Shown: positions 24,775 through 32,673 of the stretch, piece after piece
How the letters are laid out: every line of letters starts with the position of its first letter
Numbering within the stretch: position 1 is the first letter of the stretch
DNA from: Mucilaginibacter endophyticus
GTDB taxonomy: Bacteria; Bacteroidota; Bacteroidia; Sphingobacteriales; Sphingobacteriaceae
Length of the DNA: 64,000 nucleotides
NCBI RefSeq assembly: GCF_003351025.1
Contig: NZ_QPCG01000007.1
Coordinates: 310,001 to 374,000, forward strand
Direction of reading: 5' to 3'
The notes under the pieces: model-generated
Databases searched by the model: none
Told to the model about the DNA's origin: nothing
Seen by the model: only the letters and a program-made list of their open reading frames with translations
Program-made: the position numbers and the translations under genes

Positions 24775-26703
24775 TTATGGCTTATCTGTACGAAACGGCA
24801 TTGCCGGTAAGCCTTCGTTATTGATTAAATTAGGATTGACCGGGTTATCTGCCCATGCATACCGAACGTACAGCGGATGAGACACATCGCTACTACTTAA
24901 TACCACGGTATTGCCGTCAATGGTGGCTTTGGCCCAGGAAAAAATTTTATCGGCTCCGGCTATGGCGAATTCCTGCGGTTCGTCGCCGTCTTTGGTACTA
25001 AGTCCCGAACCCGAAGAATCAAAGGTGACGATGATCTTATCGCCATCAGCTTTTGCTGATTGAAAAACAGGACCGGACGCAACGATTTTTTTATCGCCGT
25101 AGGCAAGCTTTTCTGCCTGGAGGGCCAATCTTTCGCCAACCTCTTTTTTGGCATCCGGATGGATATCGTTCCATTCGCCAAGGTCAATAGCTACAGCCAT
25201 CGCTGTGTTAGCGACGGACAATGAACTTACCTGGGCTTCGCGAAATTCGGCCCATTGACTTTCGGACGGCAAATAGTTCATTTCCATAAACCCCGGAAGC
25301 TGCACAAACAAGAAAGGCGCATCGGTCATTTGCCATTTTAGCCGCCAGTCGCGGATCATGCTCGGTTGGAGTTTTGCATATTGGGCCGGGTTGCCGGTAT
25401 TTGATTCGCCCTGGTACCATACAAAGCCTTTAATGTTATAATTAGTAATAGGCGCTATCATTGAATTGAACAAAGCCGTTGGTTGATTTTGAAACGCGAT
25501 GCCCCCGCCGGTTGCGTTACGCTGCGGTTTGTTTACCAATCCCACTTTATATTGCCAGTAGCCTGTAAGGTCAATGGTATCGGCGCCAGAAATAAGCTGG
25601 TATGGTTTATCGGGCACAAAACCCCCCTTGCCCGAATTGTTGGTAACGCGGACAACGATCAGGTTTTTCCCGGGTTTGAGGGTATTTGGAGGAATGTTAT
25701 ATCGCCGCTGGGGGTACATATAAGATGTCGAGCCGATCTGTTTACCGTTAATGTAAACTACATCTGCATCCACTATTCTTCCCAAAAAGATTTTGGCCTG
25801 CGGGTTGAGCATGGTTTGCGGAATGCTGATCTCGCGGCGATACCATACCACGCCGTCGAGGTTGTGAACACCCTGGTCTTCCCAGTATCCCGGAACAGCA
25901 ATTCTACGCCATCCTTTGGTTATGTATTCAGGATCAAACCACTTTTCGGTAAGCCCCTTATCCTGCGGATAGGGCATAGGTTTATTTGCCGACGCATCTT
26001 TTCTCAAACTGTTTAGGAACGCTGTATCCCTGTTCCTTTTAATTATGTGTTCAATATCGGCAAAATCTTTCAGACTTTCTTCGCTCATCCAGGCCTCAAT
26101 AGGGGTACCACCCCAGCTCGAATTGATCAAACCAATAGGTACGTGGTATTTCTGATAAAGCGCGTTGGCAAAAAAATACGCTACGGCCGAAAACTCACCA
26201 ATGCTGGCAGAGTCAGCTTTTTTCCATTTGCCACCCGGAACATCTTCTTGCGGATTTTGCATATTGGCCTTATTGCTTATACCGAATTGCCGGATAGCGG
26301 GGTTATTTGCACCGGCAATCTCTTTTGCATAACGCACTTTGTGCAGTTCCATCTGGTGTACCATATTTGATTGACCCGAACACATCCATACATCGCCAAT
26401 AAGTACATCTTTTAATTGAATGTGGTTTGATCCGTCAATGTTTATTGTATATGGTCCTCCGGCTTCCGTTGCTGGCAGCGTTATCAGCCACTTCCCGTCA
26501 CCGGAAGCAAGGGTTTTAAATTTCCTGTTTCTGAATAGAATGGTAACATGCTCCGAAGGAGCGGCCCATCCCCATATTTTGATTTTTTGATTGCGTTGCA
26601 GTACCATACCGTCACTTATTATGGCAGGCAGGCGTACTTCGGCACGTGCAATAAGGCTGGTCAGCACAATCGCAATCAGACCAAGTGATTTCTTAAGTAT
26701 CAT
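24775..26703 (-). CDS. SGNH acetylesterase (sialate-O-acetylesterase-like), probable xylan deacetylase
   Basis: This 642-residue secreted protein has a signal peptide ending RAEVR. The SGNH nucleophile is Ser112 in VWMCSGQSNMVHQME; INSSWGGTPIEAWMS and FVWYQGESN supply the further blocks, and DIHPDAKKEVGERL the Asp/His. A beta-rich insertion (about 270-385, KGWRRIAVPGYWEDQ to NLIVVRVTNNSG) resembling a galactose-binding jelly roll splits the catalytic domain, as in CE20-type acetylesterases. The annotation sialate O-acetylesterase is the usual database label, but within a glucuronoxylan locus removal of acetyl groups from xylan is more likely. Operator 4 lies about 95 bases upstream. Confidence 0.9.
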   Translation of the reverse strand: MILKKSLGLIAIVLTSLIARAEVRLPAIISDGMVLQRNQKIKIWGWAAPSEHVTILFRNRKFKTLASGDGKWLITLPATEAGGPYTINIDGSNHIQLKDVLIGDVWMCSGQSNMVHQMELHKVRYAKEIAGANNPAIRQFGISNKANMQNPQEDVPGGKWKKADSASIGEFSAVAYFFANALYQKYHVPIGLINSSWGGTPIEAWMSEESLKDFADIEHIIKRNRDTAFLNSLRKDASANKPMPYPQDKGLTEKWFDPEYITKGWRRIAVPGYWEDQGVHNLDGVVWYRREISIPQTMLNPQAKIFLGRIVDADVVYINGKQIGSTSYMYPQRRYNIPPNTLKPGKNLIVVRVTNNSGKGGFVPDKPYQLISGADTIDLTGYWQYKVGLVNKPQRNATGGGIAFQNQPTALFNSMIAPITNYNIKGFVWYQGESNTGNPAQYAKLQPSMIRDWRLKWQMTDAPFLFVQLPGFMEMNYLPSESQWAEFREAQVSSLSVANTAMAVAIDLGEWNDIHPDAKKEVGERLALQAEKLAYGDKKIVASGPVFQSAKADGDKIIVTFDSSGSGLSTKDGDEPQEFAIAGADKIFSWAKATIDGNTVVLSSSDVSHPLYVRYAWADNPVNPNLINNEGLPAMPFRTDKP

Positions 26704-26797
26704 ATCTACAGTAGTTTATAATAAATGGTGGGCTATCCGACAGTGGTTCAAAACATGGTTTTAAGAGCGATGTAAGTTATAAATAAAAAATAATACT

Positions 26798-26809
26798 GCA
26801 ATCGATTGC
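26798..26809. promoter_or_regulatory. LacI operator 4 between acetylesterase and susC
   Basis: The perfect 12-bp core GCAATCGATTGC lies 95 bases before the acetylesterase start. A further half-site TTGCAATCG follows at 26832-26840. It could serve the minus-strand operon, the plus-strand susC unit, or both through looping with operators 5 and 6. Confidence 0.8.
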
Positions 26810-26873
26810 GCATTAAAAAAAATATATTACCTTGCAATCGCCAATTTTAATAGACTAATTTTCTTCTTTTTAT

Positions 26874-27269
26874 ATGAATAACCGCATGAGAGGCGTAAAT
26901 AGCCAACTGAGCTTTATCCTTAATTTACCTTTTGAATGGCAATCGATTGCTCAATCAGGTATTTTGAGTGATAATTCTGATGGCTTTGCGTTGCTTTTTC
27001 TTCATAAATGGCGCCTTGTTGTATTGGCGCTTATAAGAAACCCTAAAGCGTCAGAAAATAAGATTGATCATTTGTGTCATGATTTTGCGTGCAATACAAA
27101 GGAAGAACTTCTGAATATAACCGGATTTAAAAGACCAAAACAGCTGAAAAGCGTTTGGTTACACCATTATATTATAAACTATTTTTTAAGAAACCTGAAA
27201 TGTTTCCGAGGCTTTGATTTTGCAATCGATTGCGTGATTGAAATCAAAGGCTTTTCGCAAGGCAGGTGA
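26874..27269 (+). CDS. Uncertain 131-residue ORF upstream of susC
   Basis: An open frame of 131 codons starts MNNRMRGVNSQLSF and ends GFSQGR. Codon use is not absurd and the text looks protein-like (aromatic helix VWLHHYIINYFLRNL), but I recognise no family and no ribosome site. Two perfect LacI cores lie inside the frame (26939-26950 and 27222-27233), and the second is followed by a sequence able to form a hairpin, so the interval may instead be a long regulatory region for susC. No signal peptide is seen. Treat as unproven. Confidence 0.35.
   Translation: MNNRMRGVNSQLSFILNLPFEWQSIAQSGILSDNSDGFALLFLHKWRLVVLALIRNPKASENKIDHLCHDFACNTKEELLNITGFKRPKQLKSVWLHHYIINYFLRNLKCFRGFDFAIDCVIEIKGFSQGR
26939..26950. 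promoter_or_regulatory. LacI operator 5
   Basis: The perfect 12-bp core GCAATCGATTGC is centred 141 bases from operator 4 and 283 bases from operator 6. It lies within the uncertain ORF. The multiple-site layout resembles auxiliary operators used for repression loops. Confidence 0.72.
27209..27256 (+). promoter_or_regulatory. LacI operator 6 inside an inverted-repeat structure before susC
   Basis: The operator core GCAATCGATTGC at 27222-27233 is flanked by an 11-base inverted repeat with one mismatch (GGCTTTGATTT and AAATCAAAGGC), followed by TTTT. TGATTTTG immediately before the operator is one mismatch from a -7 box and overlaps it exactly as at GH67. This is the best candidate for the susC promoter/operator, about 150 bases before the start codon. 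Confidence 0.68.
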
Positions 27270-27379
27270 GATGAGCCAATTAATAAATAAAAAACGAAAT
27301 CTCCCGGGTCAAGGACCGGGGACTTTCAGTAAGGAACCCTATAAACCCCTATACTTCAATCCAATTATAAAATGAATTT

Positions 27380-30300
27380 ATGCGAGTAAAAATTTACACA
27401 ACAAAAGAAAGAGATGGTGATACCCCCCATCTTAAAAGGGCCCCGGTGCTTTTGCTGATAGCCCTGCTAAGTTTTTTTTCATTTAACCTGTATGCGCAGA
27501 ATACTGCTGTTAAAGGCCGTGTGGTGGACGAACGCGGTCAGGGCGTGGCCGGTGCTGCCGTGCGGGTAAAAGGAGCAAAGACTGGTACTACCACCGATGT
27601 TGATGGTAGCTTCCAAATCTCGGCCCTACGAAACGCGTCGCTCCAGGTGTCTTCTGTAGGTTATGTTACCCAGGATGTGGCAATCAACAACCGGAATAGT
27701 ATCACCGTTACCCTGGTGCCTGAACCTAAAAGTTTAACTGATGTTATTGTTGTCGGTTACGGAAGCCAGCGAAAGGAAGCCGTTACCGGCTCTGTAGCTT
27801 CCATTAGCGGCGCTAAACTTAACGAAGTACCTTCAGCAAATATCGCGCAGGCCCTGCAAGGCCGCGTCGCGGGCGTGGAACTTGCGCAAACCTCTACAAA
27901 ACCGGGCGCAACCATGCAGATCCGTATTCGTGGCACACGGTCTATAAACGCTTCCAATGATCCTTTGATCGTACTTGACGGGATCCCTTTTGGTGGAACT
28001 ATAGCTGATATTAGTCCTGATGATATCCGGAGCGTTGATATCTTGAAAGACGCGTCGGCAACAGCTATATACGGTTCGCGCGGTGCAAACGGTGTAATAT
28101 TAATCACTACCAAAAAAGGAAGTGTTGGTCAGGAACCACAGGTAGCTTATTCCGGCTATTATGGTTTTAAGGATGTATTGAAGTATCCGATGATGCAGAC
28201 TGATAAATATCTTGCACTAAGAAAAAGGGCCGGATTGAACAAAAATCCCGGAGCCGATGAAGATACTACCGGAAAAACCAACACCGATTGGCAGCATTTA
28301 TTTTACCGCCCTGCAGCGGTAACAAACCATGATGTAAGTGTTACCGGTGGCACAGTAAAAGGCAGCTATAAATTTGGTGTAGGTTACTACCGTGACGAAG
28401 CACCGGTGCCACTTTCGCAATACAACCGTATTTCGTTAAGGGGTTCGCTTGATCAGGGAATTGGTAAGCTGTTCAGGGTTGGTTTTACTACCAATAACAG
28501 CTATAGTATTACCGATGGTGCAAGCATTGGCATGTATGGCGTGTTGAGCATGTCGCCGCTGGCTAACCCGTTTAATGCAGATGGAAGCACCAAACGTGTG
28601 GTTACTATGCCGCAGGATATCCAGTGGGTGCAAACCAAAAAAACATTAAATGCCCTTGGCGACCAATATGCCAACAGGACTAAAGAGTTTGCATCGTACA
28701 ACTCACTTTACGGCGAAATGAAAATTCCGGGAGTGGATGGTTTAAAATATCGTTTAAACCTTGGCGGTAACTTCCGTTCGGGCTCAAATGGCAGCTATAC
28801 CGGTATCGGTGTATTCAGCTCTGATCCAGCAAACCCTAACAGCGCATCAATCAGCAATTCGCTCACCACTCAGTGGACCGTCGAAAACCTGTTGTTTTAT
28901 GATAAAACAATCGCGCAAAAACACAATATCAACGTAACTGCTTTGTATTCATCGGAGCAGGTAACTTACAACAGCTCTTCATTGAGCAGGCGGAACCTGG
29001 CCGGCGATACTTTTCAGTACTACAACCTGGGACAAACCTCTACAGGAAGCAATGATGACATTACTTTAGACCCCAATAGCCAGTCGTATACACAAAGCGG
29101 TTTGATGTCATACATGGGCCGTATCATGTACTCGTACGATGATCGCTACCTTATCAGTGCTACCTTCCGCAGCGATGCGTCGTCGAGGTTGGCTACCGGC
29201 CATAAATGGCATAGCTATCCTGCGGTTTCGGCCGGCTGGAACATCTCGCGCGAATCATTTATGAAAGGTGTGCAATGGATAAACTCCTTAAAACTGCGTG
29301 CCGGCTATGGTCAAACCTCTAACCAGTCAGTAGCACCTTATGCTACGCTTGGCCAATTGAGCGTGCGCCCGTATAATTTTGGAAGTACCAATGCCAATGG
29401 CTATTATGTAACCGTGCTGCCTAATCCTAATTTGGGCTGGGAATTTTCAAAAACCAAAAACATCGGTTTAGATTTTACTTTGTTTGATAATCGCCTGTCG
29501 GGTACGTTTGAAGGGTATGTAACCAATACCAATAATCTTTTATTAAGTGTTGGCTTGCCAGCAACATCTGGTGTGAGCAGCTATACCGGCAACGTGGGTT
29601 CTACACAGAATAAGGGCTTTGAGGTATCGTTGAATGGCGTGATCATCAACAATAAAAATGGTTGGAGCTGGGAAGCGGGCGTAAACTTATACCGCAACGT
29701 TAACAAAATTGTAAGCCTTGCCTCTGGACAAACCAGGGATGAAAGCAACTGGCTTTTTGTAGGACACCCGTTAAACGTGATATACGATTACAAGAAGATC
29801 GGTATCTGGCAGGCCAGCGAGGCAGCTGCCGTAAAACAATACGAAGGCAGCGGCGGGCAGGTTGGAATGATCAAGGTGCTTTACACGGGCGGTTACAATG
29901 CCGATGGCTCACCAAGCCGTATCATTGGTTCGGATGACAGGCAGATACTGGATGCCGATCCTAAATTTCAGGGTGGTTTTAATACCAAGGTTACCTACAA
30001 GGCTATTGACCTTACTGTAGTTGGCGCTTTTGTAAACGGCGGCATCCTGAACAGTACCCTATACGGATCTAACGGCTACCTGAACCTTGAAGACGGTCGT
30101 CGCGGACAGATCGATATCAATTATTGGACCCCCACCAACCCTGGCGGTCAGTTCCCTGACCCTAACGGGCCCAAAAACAGTAATAATCCCAAATACGGAT
30201 CAACCCTGGGCTATTTTGATGGCTCATACCTGAAAGTACGTGCCATTACTCTGGGCTACAATTTTGAAGGCAAATGGATGAACCGGATTGGGATGAAAAG

Positions 30301-30511
30301 GCTAAGGGTTTATGCCACAGCGCAAAACCCGTTTGTGTTTTTCTCGCCGTACTACAAGCAGTCGGGAATGGATCCTGAACCAAACTCGTTTGCTAATGAT
30401 GGTGCAAACATGGCTGTGGCTTATGGCTCTGGTCAAAGGAGGTTACTTACTGTAGGTTATAACACACCTAATACGCGCAATTATTTATTAGGTATTAATG
30501 TATCATTTTAA
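27380..30511 (+). CDS. SusC/RagA-family TonB-dependent outer-membrane transporter
   Basis: This 1043-residue protein imports oligosaccharides across the outer membrane with TonB energy. A signal peptide ends near residue 40 (NLYAQN). A carboxypeptidase-regulatory-like domain follows (VKGRVVDERGQGVAGAAVRVKG, about 44-120), then the plug domain with VIVVGYGSQRKEAVTGSV and the SusC signature RIRGTRSINASNDPLIVLDG. The remaining 750 residues form the beta-barrel ending in LLGINVSF with terminal Phe. There is no N-terminal sigma-interaction extension, which agrees with control by LacI rather than an ECF sigma/anti-sigma pair. It is paired with SusD 11 bases downstream. Confidence 0.96.
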   Translation: MRVKIYTTKERDGDTPHLKRAPVLLLIALLSFFSFNLYAQNTAVKGRVVDERGQGVAGAAVRVKGAKTGTTTDVDGSFQISALRNASLQVSSVGYVTQDVAINNRNSITVTLVPEPKSLTDVIVVGYGSQRKEAVTGSVASISGAKLNEVPSANIAQALQGRVAGVELAQTSTKPGATMQIRIRGTRSINASNDPLIVLDGIPFGGTIADISPDDIRSVDILKDASATAIYGSRGANGVILITTKKGSVGQEPQVAYSGYYGFKDVLKYPMMQTDKYLALRKRAGLNKNPGADEDTTGKTNTDWQHLFYRPAAVTNHDVSVTGGTVKGSYKFGVGYYRDEAPVPLSQYNRISLRGSLDQGIGKLFRVGFTTNNSYSITDGASIGMYGVLSMSPLANPFNADGSTKRVVTMPQDIQWVQTKKTLNALGDQYANRTKEFASYNSLYGEMKIPGVDGLKYRLNLGGNFRSGSNGSYTGIGVFSSDPANPNSASISNSLTTQWTVENLLFYDKTIAQKHNINVTALYSSEQVTYNSSSLSRRNLAGDTFQYYNLGQTSTGSNDDITLDPNSQSYTQSGLMSYMGRIMYSYDDRYLISATFRSDASSRLATGHKWHSYPAVSAGWNISRESFMKGVQWINSLKLRAGYGQTSNQSVAPYATLGQLSVRPYNFGSTNANGYYVTVLPNPNLGWEFSKTKNIGLDFTLFDNRLSGTFEGYVTNTNNLLLSVGLPATSGVSSYTGNVGSTQNKGFEVSLNGVIINNKNGWSWEAGVNLYRNVNKIVSLASGQTRDESNWLFVGHPLNVIYDYKKIGIWQASEAAAVKQYEGSGGQVGMIKVLYTGGYNADGSPSRIIGSDDRQILDADPKFQGGFNTKVTYKAIDLTVVGAFVNGGILNSTLYGSNGYLNLEDGRRGQIDINYWTPTNPGGQFPDPNGPKNSNNPKYGSTLGYFDGSYLKVRAITLGYNFEGKWMNRIGMKRLRVYATAQNPFVFFSPYYKQSGMDPEPNSFANDGANMAVAYGSGQRRLLTVGYNTPNTRNYLLGINVSF

Positions 30512-30522
30512 AATATACGGCA

Positions 30523-32517
30523 ATGAATCGAGCATACAATAAAATATTGAGATTATCTGTCCTGTCTTTGCTGGCCATGACCAGTTGCAAAAAAATACTG
30601 GACGAAAAGCCAAGGGCCATCTTCACGCCCGATTATTTCAAAACACAGGCCGGCGTAGTAGGCGGTATTACCTCATGCTACGGTCACCTGCGCTATATGT
30701 ACGGTAACGGTTATTTTCTTAATTCAAATCAGATAAGTACCGATGAGTCTACTTGGGGACAAAACTCCGACGGAAACGTTAAAAACCTTGATTTTTCCGG
30801 GGTAGGTACAATCGATCCCGCATCAAGCAATACAGGTATCCTGTGGGGAGCTGCATTTCCTAACATTAACACCGCGAGTGGCGTAATTGAAAATGGCGCG
30901 GCGGTGGGCGTTTCCGACGCATTAATTGCCGAAGCAAGGTTTTTTCGCGCGTTTGATTATTTTTTGCTTGTACAAACGTTTGGCGGTGTACCACTTGACC
31001 TTGGTGCCGGCGAACTGAAGTTTAACACCTCAACAACAAGAACATCAAAGCGTAATACCGTACCTGAAGTTTATACCAAAGCGGTATTTCCCGATCTGTT
31101 GATCGCCATTGATAAACTGCCGGTATCGGGCCGGGTTGTTGGAGGGCTGACACAAAATGTAGCGCGGCTTTTTTTAGCAAAGGCCTATTTAACCTATGGC
31201 TGGTGGCTTCAAAACCCCAACGGTATTCCAACCTATCCGGATGCGCAGCGTACAGACCCCGCCGGGCATGACCCGGCCTGGTATTTTCAGGCGGCTTATG
31301 ACGTGGCAACCGCAGCTATCCAGAGTCCGGGTCCTTTTGGTTTGCAGCCAACTTTTTATGACGTTAGCTTAGCAACTAATGACCGTAATAATGAAACGAT
31401 GCTGTATGCCGACCATACCCAATCGAGCAGTATTTATAATGGCGGGGATTTAAGCTACAGCGGAGGCGGTTTTGGTACCGATAGCTTTGCCGCCTGGTTT
31501 GAGCAGTTTAACTATACCAACGTAAAAAGTAGCACGTCAAGTACAGCGTGGGCGGCGGTTAGTTCGGTACAAAGGGCTGCCGTGCAATCTTTAGGCCGCC
31601 CGTGGACTATGCTGGCACCCCCCCAGGCAATATTTAAAAATACCTTTGCCGACAAAACAAATGATTCGCGCTATGACGGCACGTTTGTAACCCGGTACCG
31701 TACAAATTTTGTTGAAGCCGCGGTAAAAGTAAATGGCGTTATCCCGGCCCAACTTTACAATGCTAACTTTTTACCTATAGCTGAGAACGATCCGGTACTC
31801 ACTTTTTTAAATGCCGATGTTGGCGGCGTTGATTATTCTAATTCTGTTTTCAATAGCACAGTAGGTGCCGGTGTTTTACCCGGACGTGCCGATTATGTGA
31901 TAGAACCAAGCGCTTTCAGTAGGATCTGTTATCCGGGTAACTGGAAATTAGGGCCGTACAGAACTGATAACAACGGAGGTTTAGGATCGCCCAATGCCAG
32001 TTTAACCCGTCCGTTTCCGGTTGCAAAGTTTTCTGAATTATTTTTTATTGCCGCCGAAGCCGCGGTAAAAGGGGCTACCACTAAGGCTGTTAGCGGAACG
32101 TATACAAACGACGGTACTGCAAGAGGGCTTATTAATGTGATCAGGGCCCGTGCAGGTAAGTGGCGCTTTGATAATGGCAATAATGTTACCAAAATACAGG
32201 ATAACAGCGCAGCCATGATTGCTGCCACACCAGCTACTATTGATATCAATTATATCCTGGCCGAACGCTCACGAGAATACTTTGGCGAGGGCTATCGTTG
32301 GTTTGACCTTGTTCGTACCCAAAAATGGGTGGAGTTAAGCAGCAGCTTTATAATAGCCGGTGCAACCAATGCTAACGATTGGAAAGATCATACAGTTTCA
32401 ACCGTAACCCGTACCATTACACCTGCCAATTATCTGCGCCCAATACCTCAATCTCAACTTGATGGGATGGATATGAGTGCTGCGGATAAAAAAGCATATC
32501 AAAATCCGGGATATTAA
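30523..32517 (+). CDS. SusD/RagB-family surface glycan-binding lipoprotein
   Basis: The 664-residue lipoprotein (LLAMTSCKKILDEKP, lipobox Cys near residue 23) is the partner of SusC and forms its extracellular lid. The SusD pattern is visible: DYFKTQAGVVGGITSCYG at the N-terminus, the helical EARFFRAFDYFLLVQTFGGVPL segment, LFLAKAYLTYGWW, and C-terminal ILAERSREYFGEGYRWFDLVR with NYLRPIPQSQ. It is longer than most SusD proteins, with extra sequence in the middle. The probable ligand is xylan or glucuronoxylo-oligosaccharide, judged by neighbours. Confidence 0.95.
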   Translation: MNRAYNKILRLSVLSLLAMTSCKKILDEKPRAIFTPDYFKTQAGVVGGITSCYGHLRYMYGNGYFLNSNQISTDESTWGQNSDGNVKNLDFSGVGTIDPASSNTGILWGAAFPNINTASGVIENGAAVGVSDALIAEARFFRAFDYFLLVQTFGGVPLDLGAGELKFNTSTTRTSKRNTVPEVYTKAVFPDLLIAIDKLPVSGRVVGGLTQNVARLFLAKAYLTYGWWLQNPNGIPTYPDAQRTDPAGHDPAWYFQAAYDVATAAIQSPGPFGLQPTFYDVSLATNDRNNETMLYADHTQSSSIYNGGDLSYSGGGFGTDSFAAWFEQFNYTNVKSSTSSTAWAAVSSVQRAAVQSLGRPWTMLAPPQAIFKNTFADKTNDSRYDGTFVTRYRTNFVEAAVKVNGVIPAQLYNANFLPIAENDPVLTFLNADVGGVDYSNSVFNSTVGAGVLPGRADYVIEPSAFSRICYPGNWKLGPYRTDNNGGLGSPNASLTRPFPVAKFSELFFIAAEAAVKGATTKAVSGTYTNDGTARGLINVIRARAGKWRFDNGNNVTKIQDNSAAMIAATPATIDINYILAERSREYFGEGYRWFDLVRTQKWVELSSSFIIAGATNANDWKDHTVSTVTRTITPANYLRPIPQSQLDGMDMSAADKKAYQNPGY

Positions 32518-32673
32518 TTAATATTATAGTGATGTTCATAACATGATCAGGTAGGAAAAATACTCCTCCCTGGTCTGTTTTAGATTGGCAATATCTTCTT
32601 CTTCTCTATTATGAAACTTACCAGGTTAATTATCATTACTCAACAAGGTCTGTTTGGCTGTTTCTGCAATTTA

